Notes under the pieces: generated by a model
Told to the model about the DNA's origin: nothing
Database searches by the model: none
What the model saw: the letters and a program-made list of their open reading frames with translations, nothing else
Shown: positions 15,750 to 24,688 of the stretch, piece after piece
Numbering within the stretch: position 1 is the stretch's first letter
How the letters are laid out: each line of letters starts with the position of its first letter
Made by a program: the position numbers and the translations under genes
Assembly (NCBI GenBank): GCA_003222155.1
Contig: QHUU01000066.1
Location: 1-53,367 of the forward strand
Source of the DNA: Gemmatimonadota bacterium
GTDB lineage: Bacteria; Gemmatimonadota; Gemmatimonadetes; Gemmatimonadales; GWC2-71-9
Length of the DNA: 53,367 nt
Direction: 5' to 3'

Positions 15750-17924
15750 CTAATACGTCCAGGTCAGGACCACCGAAGCGGTTCGAACGGGCTCCAGCGT
15801 GCCCGGCGTCAGGCTGTAGATGTAGTTCAACGCGTTGGTGACGAGCAGCCGCGCCGACCACGGGTCCCGTCTCCAACCGGCGCGCAGGTCGAGCACACGG
15901 GCGGCGACGCGTGGGTCGTCCGCCCAGCTCAAGCCGAGCTCGATGCGCTCGATCCGGCTCACATAGCGGAAGTCGCCTCCCAGGCTGAACGGATCCAGGC
16001 TGTAGTCCGCCGCGAGTGTCAGCAGGTGCCTGGGACGAAACGCCAGCACGGAATCGGTGCCGAGGTCGCGCGCGTCCAGGAACGTATAGGCGACCGACGT
16101 CTCGAGCCTCCGCGTCAGTGGCCGCGCCACGAAGGACAGGTCGAATCCGCGGAGTCGGGCGCGCAGTACGTTGCGGAACTGAATGTACGGGACGCCTCCC
16201 GACTCGAAGAACATCGGCTCGATCAGCTGCCGGGCGTCGGTCCAGAAGGCCGCGGCGTCGAGCCGCGCCGCCGACCCGAACGACACCGCGTCCCCCAGCT
16301 CGAAGGCCCATGCCGTCTCCGATACGAGTGTGGAGTCGGGAACCACCCGGATTCCGAACGCCACGGTCGACACGAACCGCTCCGCGAGCGAGGGCGCGCG
16401 AAACCCGTGTCCGATCGAGCCGCGCCACGTCCCGAGGCGCGTAGGCCACACGACTCCGACCCGCGGGCTCACTTGACCCCCGAGCGCCCCGCCTACCAGC
16501 CCGATTTCGTCCACGCGCCCACCCGCCGACAGGCGGACCGACCCGACGCGCCGTTCCCCCTCACCGTACGCCGAGAGTTCGTATTGGGCGTGCCCGCCGA
16601 AGATGTCGCTGGTCACGTCGGCCCGGGCGGCCTCGACGCCGACCGTCACCACGCGGTCGCTGTCGCCACCGGGCTGGAGCGTGCCCCGCAGCTCAGTGCC
16701 GTACCGATTCGCCACGCCCCAGTCGTCGGGCTTGGAGTCGGTGAAGTGAGTCCGCACCCAGGACGCGCGGGCTTGCCAGGCGAACCCCGCCGACGCCGTC
16801 CGCTCGACGGTCGTGGCCACGTACCCCTTGTCCGACCGCGTGGAGGCGCCGCGGTCGTCGGTGCCTATCATGAAGGGTTGAAACGCCAACCCCCGGTCGT
16901 CACACTGGCCGCTCTCGCACCAGGGCGGGCTGACCTGGTACTGATGGCTGGTCCACGAGCCGGACGCCGTCACGCGCGTTCCCGCCGCAGGGTGCCACTC
17001 CGCCTTACCCGCGCCCTCCCACTGGTCGCTCTTGTCCTGCTCGCGGTACCCATCAGAGTGACGGCCGCCGAGCGTCAGGCTGCCCCGGATCGCCTCGGTG
17101 CCGTAGGAACCGGTGACATCGAGCCCACCGAGGCCGCCGACATAGTCGCGGAACCGCCAGGCCGCATCGGGCGGGTCCGCGTAGGCACCCGCCGTCGTGC
17201 GCACGCGCCCGTGGAAGCCGACGGGCACGTCGCGCGTCAGCAGGTTGATCACGCCGCCGAACGCCGCGGACCCGTACAGGGACGAGCCGGCTCCCTTCAC
17301 CACCTCGACGCGCTGTATCTCATCCAGCGGCAGCATGTCCCAGTCGATGCCGCCCCGGTCTGCCTCGTTCGCAGGTACGCCGTCCACCAGCAGGAGCACG
17401 CGCGATCCTAACCCTTCGACGAAGCCGCTCGACCCGCGAATGTTGACCTGGCCGTTGAGGAACAGCACTCCGGGGGCCTTGTCCACCGCCTCGTCGACCG
17501 TGCTCAAGGCCCGCCGTGCGAGATCGCTGTCGCTGACGAGTGCCACACTCGTGGCGGACTGGTCGAGCAGCTGCGACCGCTTCGCCGCGGTGACGATCAC
17601 GGGCTCGAGCGCGAATCGACTCGGTCGCAGCGTGACGTCCACGCGCACCGAGTCGCCCGCCGGCACGACTACGGTGTCTTGCGTGACGCGATAGCCCAGA
17701 CGGGCGAAGCGGAGCACGACGCGGCCCGGGGGAATCCCCGGTAGCCGGAAGCGCCCGGCGACATCCGAGGTGGCGGCCGCCCCGGCCGTGGTGATGCGGA
17801 CGTCGGCGATCGGCGCGCCGCTCGAGTCCGACGCGCTGCCGTACACGACCCCGGTCGCCTGCCCCCACGCCCGGACGGCGACGCAGGACAGCGCCAGCAG
17901 CGCTCCGACGCGAAGGCCCGTCAT
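15750..17924 (-). CDS. TonB-dependent outer-membrane receptor
   Basis: 724 residues. After a signal peptide (LLALSCVAVRAWGQ) comes a carboxypeptidase-regulatory-like domain (TGVVYGSASDSSGAPIADV...FARLGYRV). The plug domain follows (VDEAVDKAPGVLFLNGQVNIRGSSG, VLLLVDGVPANE, IQRVEVVKGAGSSLYGSAAFGGVINLLTR), then a long beta barrel ending in an aromatic residue (VVLTWTY). No substrate-specific motif was seen; relatives import metal chelates, cobalamin or oligosaccharides. The ATG overlaps the stop of the upstream lipoprotein gene, which may encode a surface partner. Confidence 0.92.
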   Translation of the reverse strand: MTGLRVGALLALSCVAVRAWGQATGVVYGSASDSSGAPIADVRITTAGAAATSDVAGRFRLPGIPPGRVVLRFARLGYRVTQDTVVVPAGDSVRVDVTLRPSRFALEPVIVTAAKRSQLLDQSATSVALVSDSDLARRALSTVDEAVDKAPGVLFLNGQVNIRGSSGFVEGLGSRVLLLVDGVPANEADRGGIDWDMLPLDEIQRVEVVKGAGSSLYGSAAFGGVINLLTRDVPVGFHGRVRTTAGAYADPPDAAWRFRDYVGGLGGLDVTGSYGTEAIRGSLTLGGRHSDGYREQDKSDQWEGAGKAEWHPAAGTRVTASGSWTSHQYQVSPPWCESGQCDDRGLAFQPFMIGTDDRGASTRSDKGYVATTVERTASAGFAWQARASWVRTHFTDSKPDDWGVANRYGTELRGTLQPGGDSDRVVTVGVEAARADVTSDIFGGHAQYELSAYGEGERRVGSVRLSAGGRVDEIGLVGGALGGQVSPRVGVVWPTRLGTWRGSIGHGFRAPSLAERFVSTVAFGIRVVPDSTLVSETAWAFELGDAVSFGSAARLDAAAFWTDARQLIEPMFFESGGVPYIQFRNVLRARLRGFDLSFVARPLTRRLETSVAYTFLDARDLGTDSVLAFRPRHLLTLAADYSLDPFSLGGDFRYVSRIERIELGLSWADDPRVAARVLDLRAGWRRDPWSARLLVTNALNYIYSLTPGTLEPVRTASVVLTWTY

Positions 17925-18418
17925 GGACAGGGTGGAAAGTAGCTGCAGACCGGGTGCCGGTTGCCGAAGTCGATGACGAAGTCGATACCCGTGCGCGTGC
18001 CGTCGACCACGACGACCCCGGGCTTCGTCGTGTCGCTGGCGTCGCGATAGAAGCCGGTCTCCTGGAGCAGCGTGCCGGCCGTCAGCGGCGTGAGCGTGCC
18101 TACCTTCTCCCACACCGCCAGGACCCATTGGTAGCGGCCATTCGGCAGCGGTACGGCATACTTGAACGTCGGGCGGTCGCGCGGGAGCGGGACGGGCGAT
18201 GCTGGCTTGAATTTGAAGAGGTCGCTCAGGGTCTGCGGGAACGAGTCGAACGCGACGATGAACACGGCCTGGGTGCTATCGGGCACCGCGCCGCGGAACG
18301 CCACCGTGCCGCAGATGCCGAGGAAGCCCGGGGGGCACACCGGCACGGGCTGCAGGCCATTGTTGCAGGCGAGCGCTCCCAGGGTGACGAGCGCGGCGCG
18401 CGAGACGCCCCTCCGCAT
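17921..18418 (-). CDS. Predicted lipoprotein preceding the TonB receptor
   Basis: 165 residues from the ATG at 18418. The N-terminus MRRGVSRAALVTLGALACNNG carries a lipobox (LGALAC). The mature part contains GICGTVAFRGAVPDSTQAVFIVAFDSFP, RPTFKYAVPLPNGRYQWVLAVWEK and TRTGIDFVIDFGNRHPVCSYFPPC, which looks like a compact beta-sandwich, possibly with a disulfide. First gene of the receptor unit; the 76-bp gap to the divergent fmdB gene must hold both promoters. No named family recognised. Confidence 0.7.
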   Translation of the reverse strand: MRRGVSRAALVTLGALACNNGLQPVPVCPPGFLGICGTVAFRGAVPDSTQAVFIVAFDSFPQTLSDLFKFKPASPVPLPRDRPTFKYAVPLPNGRYQWVLAVWEKVGTLTPLTAGTLLQETGFYRDASDTTKPGVVVVDGTRTGIDFVIDFGNRHPVCSYFPPCP

Positions 18419-18494
18419 GTCTGCAATGATCGGAGCGGGTGTCCGAGCCGTCAACTTGACCCCCGTTTCCGCGGGGAATAACGTTGAGTCCGCC

Positions 18495-18659
18495 ATGCCG
18501 ATCTACGAGTATCGCTGCACCAAATGCGAGGCGCGCTTCAGCCAGCACGAGGAGATCGAAGAGCACGGCCGCACGCCGCCCGCGTGCCCGCAGTGCCGGT
18601 CGCGCGCGGTGGAGCAGGTACTCTCGCCGTTCTTCGCCAAAACGGTCCGGAAAAGCTAG
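18495..18659 (+). CDS. FmdB-family zinc-ribbon protein
   Basis: 54 residues. It begins MPIYEYRCTKCEARFSQHEEI and has a second knuckle CPQCRS, the standard CxxC...CxxC arrangement of the FmdB/CxxC_CxxC_SSSS family. The C-terminus LSPFFAKTVRKS is shorter than that of many relatives. The biological role of this family is poorly defined (a regulatory function was proposed from FmdB). First gene of a four-gene plus-strand unit. Confidence 0.87.
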   Translation: MPIYEYRCTKCEARFSQHEEIEEHGRTPPACPQCRSRAVEQVLSPFFAKTVRKS

Positions 18660-18664
18660 CTCCT

Positions 18665-19234
18665 GTGTTCGAGCGCCTCCGGGATACGCTGCGTGCCGCC
18701 CTCGACGCGGCGACGCCGCCGGGAGACCTGCGTGACCTGACGCGGCAGATGCGGGAAGCCGTGGTCGAAGCGAAGGTCGCGGTGATGGAGGCGCGCGACG
18801 CGGTCGCGCGCACCGAGCGGGATCTCGCGCAGGAGCGGCAGCGGCTCGCCGACGCGGAGCGGCGGGGCCGGCTCGCGTCCGAGATCCAGGACGCAGAGAC
18901 AGTCGCGGTGGCCGGGCGGTTCGCGGCGAAGCACCGGGACCGCGTGGGCGTGCTCGACAAGAAACTCGCGGCGCTGCGGGACGAGCTCGCCCTGTACGAG
19001 CGGGAGGTGGGGGACATGCAGGCGCAGCTGACACGCGCGGAGCAAGATCGTCCGCTCACGGAGGCGGAGCGGTCGGCGGAACGCGCGTGGCGCGACCTGC
19101 AGGCGGCGGGCGGCGCGCGCCCCGGCGTGGATCCGGAGGACGAGCTGCTCAAGTCCCGGCTCGATCGCGCCGGGCGGGAGGCAGCGGCCGAACGCCAGCT
19201 TCGGGAGCTCAAGAAGAAGATGAAAAAAGAGTAG
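18665..19234 (+). CDS. Coiled-coil protein of unknown function
   Basis: 189 residues from a GTG only 5 bases after the FmdB stop. Nearly the whole protein is charged heptad-type helix (LTRQMREAVVEAKVAVMEAR, RTERDLAQERQRLADAERRG, RDELALYEREVGDMQAQLTRAEQ), ending in a lysine-rich tail (LRELKKKMKKE). It has the look of PspA- or stalk-like proteins but no diagnostic motif. The close spacing to fmdB and to the next gene points to one transcript. Confidence 0.72.
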   Translation: MFERLRDTLRAALDAATPPGDLRDLTRQMREAVVEAKVAVMEARDAVARTERDLAQERQRLADAERRGRLASEIQDAETVAVAGRFAAKHRDRVGVLDKKLAALRDELALYEREVGDMQAQLTRAEQDRPLTEAERSAERAWRDLQAAGGARPGVDPEDELLKSRLDRAGREAAAERQLRELKKKMKKE

Positions 19235-19245
19235 CGACGCCGGCC

Positions 19246-19731
19246 ATGAGCGTGGTCCGCCGGATGTTGGAATGGTTCCGCGTGGCGTTCGGTCCCGGAC
19301 CACGCACCGCGGATGGGCGGCGCACCGGAGGCACGATGGACATCAAGCGCGACCGCATGGTGTTTCTCGGATACGGCAAGTATTGGCGCTCGGACGCCAT
19401 CATCGGGCTGATGCCGATCGAGGAGGATCGCGGGCCGAAGCGGCGCACCAACGTGTTCGTGGAGGGCCGGGTCGAGCCGATCATCGCGTCGCGCACCGAG
19501 CAGAGCATCCTGGAAGACATGGGGGCGAGCGAGGGGGGCTTCCAGGTGCAGGCGTTACGGGAAGCGATCACCGAGCTGCTCGCGGCGTTCCACGAGTTCT
19601 CGCCGGTGCTGCGCCGGGCCCTGCAGCACGAGCATCACTTCGACGTCGAGCAATGGGAACAGCGGGTGGGGGAGCTGCTGCGCGCGCCCCAGACGCCCGC
19701 AGCGATCGAGCAGAACGAGCTCTTCGATTGA
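19246..19731 (+). CDS. Possible RemA/DUF370-like protein
   Basis: 161 residues. The segment at about 35-90 (DRMVFLGYGKYWRSDAIIGL, RTNVFVEGRVEPIIASRTEQSIL) parallels the RemA/DUF370 pattern: a GYG-N/K turn, an aliphatic strand, then GR..-(V/P)II-S/T-D/R-...-IL. The rest is a helical tail (LREAITELLAAFHEFSPVLRRALQHEHHFD). RemA proteins bind DNA and regulate biofilm genes. This match is by eye and weak, so unknown function is the safer label. It sits between the coiled-coil gene and the POT transporter; its stop overlaps the next TTG start. Confidence 0.55.
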   Translation: MSVVRRMLEWFRVAFGPGPRTADGRRTGGTMDIKRDRMVFLGYGKYWRSDAIIGLMPIEEDRGPKRRTNVFVEGRVEPIIASRTEQSILEDMGASEGGFQVQALREAITELLAAFHEFSPVLRRALQHEHHFDVEQWEQRVGELLRAPQTPAAIEQNELFD

Positions 19732-21023
19732 CGGCCGACGCCGGCTGGTTCGGCCATCCTCGCGGTCTGTCCACGCTCTTTTTCACGGAGATGTGGGAGC
19801 GCTTCAGCTACTACGGGATGCGGGGTTTCCTGATCCTGTACATGACGAAGGCGCTCGGCTTCACCGATCCGCACGCGGGCGCCGTGTACGGCAACTATGT
19901 CGGCAGCGTGTGGCTCGCCGCCATCTTCGGCGGCGTCATCGCCGATCGTTGGCTGGGTCATTACAGGAGCGTGCTGCTCGGCGGGATCATCATCGCCTTG
20001 GGCCATTTCACTCTCGCGTTTCACGCCCTGCCGTTCTTTTACGCCGGGCTTTCATTGATCGTCATCGGTACCGGCCTACTCAAGCCCACGGTCTCGACCC
20101 TCGTCGGGTCGTTGTACGAACAGGGCGACGAGCGCCGCGACGCCGGGTTTTCCATCTTCTACATGGGGATCAACCTCGGTGCGCTCCTCGGGCCGCTCGT
20201 CGCCGGCAAGCTGGCGGAGGGCGTGGACTGGCATCTCGGATTCGCGTGCGCCGGAGTCGGCATGACGCTGGGACTGGTGCAGTACGTCCTCGGCCGCGGT
20301 CGGCTCCAGCCGGCGATCGCGCGTCTGGCCGCCCGACCCGCACCACTCGCGGCTGCGATCCAGGGCTCGCCCGGGGGGTTCACCGCCGAGGATTGGAAGC
20401 GCATGACGGCGGTGGTCGTGTTCTTCGCGTTCGCGTCCCTCTTCTGGGGGGCGTACGAGCAGGCGGGGTCCACGCTCAACCTGTTTGCCGACCGCTACGT
20501 CCACCTCGAGCTGCTCGGCATCAGGCTGTACGCATCGTGGTTCGTGTCCATCCAGGCCGCGTTCGTGATCTTGTTGTCGCCCATCTTCGCGTGGTTGTGG
20601 GTAAAGCTCGGGCCGCGGCAGCCGTCGTCTCCCGCGAAGTTCGCCCTCGCTCTGCTGCTCGTCGGGCTGGCCTTCGTGCTGCTCATGCCGGCGGGAGCGA
20701 TCGCGCAGGGCGGCGTGAGGATCAGCCCCCTGTGGCTCGTCGCCGTCTATTTCATCGAGGAGCTGGGCGAGCTGTGTCTCAGCCCCGTCGGGCTGTCCGT
20801 GGTGACCAAACTCGCGCCCAGACAGGTAGTCGCGCTCATGATGGGCGTGTTCTTCCTCTCGAACGCATTGGGTAACAAGCTCGCCGGCTGGTCGGCGGGA
20901 TTCATCAGCACGACGCCACTGCCGACCCTATTCGGCGTAACCGCGGGCGTGACGCTGGGCGCGGCGGCCGTCATGTTCATGCTCATCACGCCGATCCAGC
21001 GGTTGATGGGCGGGGTGCGCTAG
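19728..21023 (+). CDS. POT/PTR2-family proton-dependent oligopeptide transporter
   Basis: 431 residues. The TTG at 19728 overlaps the preceding TGA (TTGA) and is the only usable start before the conserved N-terminus. The first helix has the proton-coupling ExxERFSYYG motif (FFTEMWERFSYYGMRGFL), and FSIFYMGINLGALLGPLVAGKL is the PTR2 signature. Around 11-12 membrane spans are visible, at a length slightly under the usual 450-500. It imports di- and tripeptides with protons. The exported S9 peptidase encoded convergently next door would supply such peptides. Confidence 0.9.
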   Translation: MTADAGWFGHPRGLSTLFFTEMWERFSYYGMRGFLILYMTKALGFTDPHAGAVYGNYVGSVWLAAIFGGVIADRWLGHYRSVLLGGIIIALGHFTLAFHALPFFYAGLSLIVIGTGLLKPTVSTLVGSLYEQGDERRDAGFSIFYMGINLGALLGPLVAGKLAEGVDWHLGFACAGVGMTLGLVQYVLGRGRLQPAIARLAARPAPLAAAIQGSPGGFTAEDWKRMTAVVVFFAFASLFWGAYEQAGSTLNLFADRYVHLELLGIRLYASWFVSIQAAFVILLSPIFAWLWVKLGPRQPSSPAKFALALLLVGLAFVLLMPAGAIAQGGVRISPLWLVAVYFIEELGELCLSPVGLSVVTKLAPRQVVALMMGVFFLSNALGNKLAGWSAGFISTTPLPTLFGVTAGVTLGAAAVMFMLITPIQRLMGGVR

Positions 21024-21046
21024 TCTCAGGCACCAGCCTTCGTGAT

Positions 21047-21066
21047 CCCCGGGCTTGCGCCCGGGG
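21047..21066. repeat. CCCCGGGC hairpin, copy 1
   Basis: Perfect 8-bp stem CCCCGGGC/GCCCGGGG with loop TTGC, flanked by TCAG on the right. It lies between the convergent POT and S9 peptidase genes, so it could act as a bidirectional terminator or a REP-like element. Confidence 0.8.
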
Positions 21067-21075
21067 TCAGCAGGC

Positions 21076-23196
21076 CTACCGACGACTTGTCGCGCTCGTC
21101 ACTCCCCCTAACCGCCGCTGGAAGAAATCGGCCGCCGCTTCGTACGCCGCGACCCAATGCGCGTGCATCAAAAAGTCGTGGATGTCGTCGGGGAAGATCA
21201 GCTGCTCGACGTCCACGCCCTGCGTTCGCAGCGCCGCCGCGAGCTGCACCGTCTGGCTGAACTGCACGTTGCGGTCGTCGTCGCCGTGGATCAGCAGGAC
21301 CGGCGAGCGCCAGTCTTTCACGTATGCGATCGGTGACGACTCGTAGGCGAGCTTGGCCGCGTCCACCTGCTTGACCGGGTCGTACGTCGGGACCCAGTTC
21401 TGGATCTCGATGTTCCAGTCGTGCACCCCGTGCAGGTCCACGCCCGCGGCGAACAGGTCGGACGCACGCGCCAGCCCCAGCGCCGTGAGGAACCCGCCGT
21501 ACGAGCCGCCCCACAGGCCGATCCGCTTGGGGTCCACGTCCGCCCGGGCGCGCAGGTAGAGTCCCGCGCCCAGCACGTCGTTGAACTCGCTCGCCCCCTG
21601 GGCGCCGTAGTGCAGCGCCTCGCGGAACTCCATCCCGTAGGCGATGCCGCTGCGGTAATTCACCGACAGCACGACGTAGCCCCGGCTCGCGAGGTACTGA
21701 TTCAGCGCGTAGGCATTGCGGTAGTAATAGAAGTAGTGCCAGCCGAGCAGCATCTGGCGCCGCGACCCCCCGTGGAAGAAGACGACGGCGGGCCGGCGCT
21801 CCCCGGGCTTGAGCCCGCGCGGCAGGAAGAGCTGGGCGTGGATCGTCACGCCGTCGGCGGCGGGGAACAGCACCGGTTGGGGGTCGACCAGCGCGGCCTC
21901 GGGAAACTCCGTGGGGATCACGCCCGCGGCGAGATCCCGGGGCGCGCCCCCGCCGATGCCGATCAACACGGGGCGGGGCGGCGTCCGCGTGCCCGCGCGG
22001 ATGAAGGCGACCGCGCGTCCGTCGCCGGTCACGACGGGTGTCCACTCGAGGTCCGTCCCGCGCGTGACCGCCGCCGGCGGGCCCCCCGCCACCGGCACCT
22101 TCCAGATGTGGCGCCGCTCGATGTCGTCCTGATTCGAGCTGAACACGACCGTCGCGCCGTCGGGGCTCGAGGATACGTGCTCGACCTCGAACGCGCCCGG
22201 GGTGAGCAGCGTGGCCCGACTGCCGCCGACCGGAAGCGAATACAGGTGCGTCCAGCCGTCCTTCTCCCACGGGAACACGATTCGATCGCCGCCGCCCCAT
22301 ACGATCTGGTTCGCGGCCACGATCTCCCGGAACACGCTGCCCCGACCGGTATCGGCGGCCCACACCTGGCGGCCGGCTCCGCTCGCGATGTCCGCCACGC
22401 GGATAGACCACGGCTGCCCGGCGCGCTGGGGCGTGAACGGCAATCCGTCCGCACCCGCCGGAATCCGCACGAACGCGATCCGCCGCCCGTCGGGCGACCA
22501 AGCCGGCTCCGCGTCCGAGTCGACGCTCGGGTCCAGAAAGCGCAGCGTCCTGGTCGCCACGTCGTACACAGCGACGAACGCGTGGTCACCGCGATGGCTC
22601 ACGAACGCGAGCTTCGCACCGTCCGGCGACCAGCGGAGCGATCGCGCCGTCCCACGGGCGTGGATCGGCTGCTCGGCCTGGCCCGTTGTGTCGCCGAGCG
22701 ACGCCCACCACACCTGGCCGTGGCGCACGAACGCCACGCGGTCGCCCTTGGGCGATACTGCCGGCGAGTGTCCCTCGCCGACGCGTCGCGGCGTCCCGCC
22801 GGTCGCCGCCACGATCCACACCACCTGCTCGACACCCGCCACCAGGCTGCGCGGGTTCGGGTACTCGCCCTTTTCGTTCGGGCCGCCCCCCCGCACGTAC
22901 ACGATCGCTCGACCATCGGGCGTCCAGCGTAGGTCGGCGAGCTCCTGGCCGTCGTCCTCCGCGTAGCTCGTGACCGCCTTGCCTCGATAGTCGGGCGGCG
23001 CGGCGACCCAGACGTTGCGCGCGCCGCGCGCGTTGAACACCCACGCCACGGCGCCCCCGCCAGCGGGGGCGGCGACGAGCTCGTCGGGAAAGGGCGGGGC
23101 CATCACCTGATCGATGGTGAAGGACGGTTGCTGTGCGCCGAGCGCCGCGGGAAACAGAGCGAGCGCGAGGACGCATGGGTGAGAGGGTTTGATCAT
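21076..23196 (-). CDS. Exported prolyl oligopeptidase-family (S9) peptidase
   Basis: 706 residues with a signal peptide (HPCVLALALFPAALGAQQ). The first two-thirds form a WD40/PD40-like beta propeller (repeats such as LRWTPDGRAIVYV, LRWSPDGAKLAFV, PAWSPDGRRIAFV). The C-terminal alpha/beta hydrolase has the nucleophile Ser in GLWGGSYGGFLT, Asp in LLIHGDDDRNV and His in FPDDIHDFLMHAHW. It would cleave peptides in the periplasm or outside the cell, and the POT and Opp transporters nearby are suitable uptake routes. A dipeptidyl-peptidase or acylaminoacyl-peptidase specificity cannot be told apart here. Confidence 0.9.
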   Translation of the reverse strand: MIKPSHPCVLALALFPAALGAQQPSFTIDQVMAPPFPDELVAAPAGGGAVAWVFNARGARNVWVAAPPDYRGKAVTSYAEDDGQELADLRWTPDGRAIVYVRGGGPNEKGEYPNPRSLVAGVEQVVWIVAATGGTPRRVGEGHSPAVSPKGDRVAFVRHGQVWWASLGDTTGQAEQPIHARGTARSLRWSPDGAKLAFVSHRGDHAFVAVYDVATRTLRFLDPSVDSDAEPAWSPDGRRIAFVRIPAGADGLPFTPQRAGQPWSIRVADIASGAGRQVWAADTGRGSVFREIVAANQIVWGGGDRIVFPWEKDGWTHLYSLPVGGSRATLLTPGAFEVEHVSSSPDGATVVFSSNQDDIERRHIWKVPVAGGPPAAVTRGTDLEWTPVVTGDGRAVAFIRAGTRTPPRPVLIGIGGGAPRDLAAGVIPTEFPEAALVDPQPVLFPAADGVTIHAQLFLPRGLKPGERRPAVVFFHGGSRRQMLLGWHYFYYYRNAYALNQYLASRGYVVLSVNYRSGIAYGMEFREALHYGAQGASEFNDVLGAGLYLRARADVDPKRIGLWGGSYGGFLTALGLARASDLFAAGVDLHGVHDWNIEIQNWVPTYDPVKQVDAAKLAYESSPIAYVKDWRSPVLLIHGDDDRNVQFSQTVQLAAALRTQGVDVEQLIFPDDIHDFLMHAHWVAAYEAAADFFQRRLGGVTSATSRR

Positions 23197-23215
23197 GTGG
23201 AGAAGCTACCTGGGA

Positions 23216-23235
23216 CCCCGGGCGTGCGCCCGGGG
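23216..23235. repeat. CCCCGGGC hairpin, copy 2
   Basis: Same 8-bp stem as copy 1 with loop GTGC, in the 205-bp gap upstream of the S9 peptidase start. Copy 3 lies 30 bp further on. Confidence 0.8.
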
Positions 23236-23265
23236 GTTCTGGGACAAGAGGCCCCGGTTAACTGA

Positions 23266-23285
23266 CCCCGGGCGCAAGCCCGGGG
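23266..23285. repeat. CCCCGGGC hairpin, copy 3
   Basis: Same stem with loop GCAA, the complement of TTGC, so this copy is in the opposite orientation to copies 1 and 4; its flanks TGA...TTCA match copy 4 when reversed. The rest of the gap to 23401 shows no gene. Confidence 0.8.
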
Positions 23286-23401
23286 TTCACTAGGAGCCGG
23301 CGCAAGTTGCTGATCAGGTGGGGATCAAGTTGCAGATGAGCTGCGGATCAGCAGCACCGAACGGATGCGAGAGGAAGCGTTCCATTGCGTGAAGCCGTTC
23401 G

Positions 23402-24688
23402 TCAGTTGAATCGGGTCGTCCGCCACAGCAGAGCCCCGGTGCCCCCGAGCAGCGCGAGCATCGCGACGGTGAGGCCGGCGACCCAGCCCCAGCCGAGCCG
23501 CAAGTCGGGAACCCGGGCGACGAGTCCGAGCCCGATGAACACCGCCGTGGCGCTCGTCACGAGCGTCCAGTCGAGCCAGGTGCGCCGCCGCGCCGGACCG
23601 CCGGCGCTCTCACCGGCGAGCCCGGCGCGCACGACGGCGGGGTCGATGCGGTAACGCTGCCCCTCGCGCGCCGCCGCTTCCTGCCAGCGCCGGTGCTCGG
23701 GGCCGGTCGGCGACGCGAGCGCGATGAGCGCGGCGCCGAGCGCCATCAAGAGCGAGCCGCCGATCACTTGCGCGTACGTGGCCCTCGCGCCGCCGTGCAG
23801 CTCGCCGAACACGAGCAGGCCCCACACGAGCCCCCACAACTGGTTCGTGTTCGACAACGGGATTCCCCGGCTGATCCCGACGTACTTGGCGGCGTACTGC
23901 TGGAACAGGTCTCCCACCACCCACACGAAGCCGCCCAGCATCAGCCAGAACAGCACGTCGCGGGCGGCGCCGAGCTCGGCGACGAGCCCCGCCACACCGC
24001 CGCGGTCGCCGAGCGCGAGCGCGGTCATCATGCCCAGCTCGCCCACCGTGAAGAACGTGACGAACGCGAGCGGGTTCATGCCCGTGAGGTACGCCTTGCG
24101 GTAGGGGATGTACATGGTGCCCCAGAGCGCCCCCGCCGCGAGGGCCGCCGCGACCCCGCGTGCGGCGTGGCCCGCGGGCGCCTGCGCCGCCGACGCGACC
24201 GTGAGGAGGGTGGCGCCCGCACACATCACCGCGGCGCCGCCCAGCACGGCCGCTACGCGGGACCAGCCGGCCCCCCGTAGCTCGTTGAAGAACACGGCGC
24301 CCCACAGGATGCCAAGCAGGCTGTTCGCGTTCCACAAGGGAAACGCGACGCTCAAGCCGATGTCCTTGATGGCGAAGATCGTGAGTGTGTTGGCGACGGC
24401 CCAGAGGCATCCGGCGAGGATGGCCCAGACCACGAGGTGGGGTGCCTGCCGCACGTCGGCCCTGATCGCCGTCGTGCCCCGCAGCAGGGCGGGGAGACTC
24501 CAGCGAGCCAGAAACACGCCCACCACCATCGCGAGGGAGATCACCACGGGCGACAGGCCGAGCACGACCATTTTGGTGGGCGCTTCGGCGGCCCCGAGCC
24601 AGGCGCCCGCGGTGAAGCCGCTCGCGACGCCGGCGAGCTGCAGCCGGCGCAGGCGGGACGGGTCGAGCGCGGGGGCTAACGGATCCAT
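23402..24688 (-). CDS. GRP/RhaT-type sugar transporter-like membrane protein
   Basis: 428 residues with about 12 hydrophobic spans. Two similar halves each carry an NxxxLWGLxWGxxxFxEL-like signature (NANSLLGILWGAVFFNELRG and NTNQLWGLVWGLLVFGELHG), as in the glucose/ribose porter and rhamnose/proton symporter branches of the DMT superfamily. That suggests uptake of a monosaccharide. It is longer than the usual 290-350 residues because of a hydrophilic segment followed by two extra spans at the C-terminus. The start overlaps a 32-codon ORF that is coupled to the Opp ATPase gene. Confidence 0.78.
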   Translation of the reverse strand: MDPLAPALDPSRLRRLQLAGVASGFTAGAWLGAAEAPTKMVVLGLSPVVISLAMVVGVFLARWSLPALLRGTTAIRADVRQAPHLVVWAILAGCLWAVANTLTIFAIKDIGLSVAFPLWNANSLLGILWGAVFFNELRGAGWSRVAAVLGGAAVMCAGATLLTVASAAQAPAGHAARGVAAALAAGALWGTMYIPYRKAYLTGMNPLAFVTFFTVGELGMMTALALGDRGGVAGLVAELGAARDVLFWLMLGGFVWVVGDLFQQYAAKYVGISRGIPLSNTNQLWGLVWGLLVFGELHGGARATYAQVIGGSLLMALGAALIALASPTGPEHRRWQEAAAREGQRYRIDPAVVRAGLAGESAGGPARRRTWLDWTLVTSATAVFIGLGLVARVPDLRLGWGWVAGLTVAMLALLGGTGALLWRTTRFN

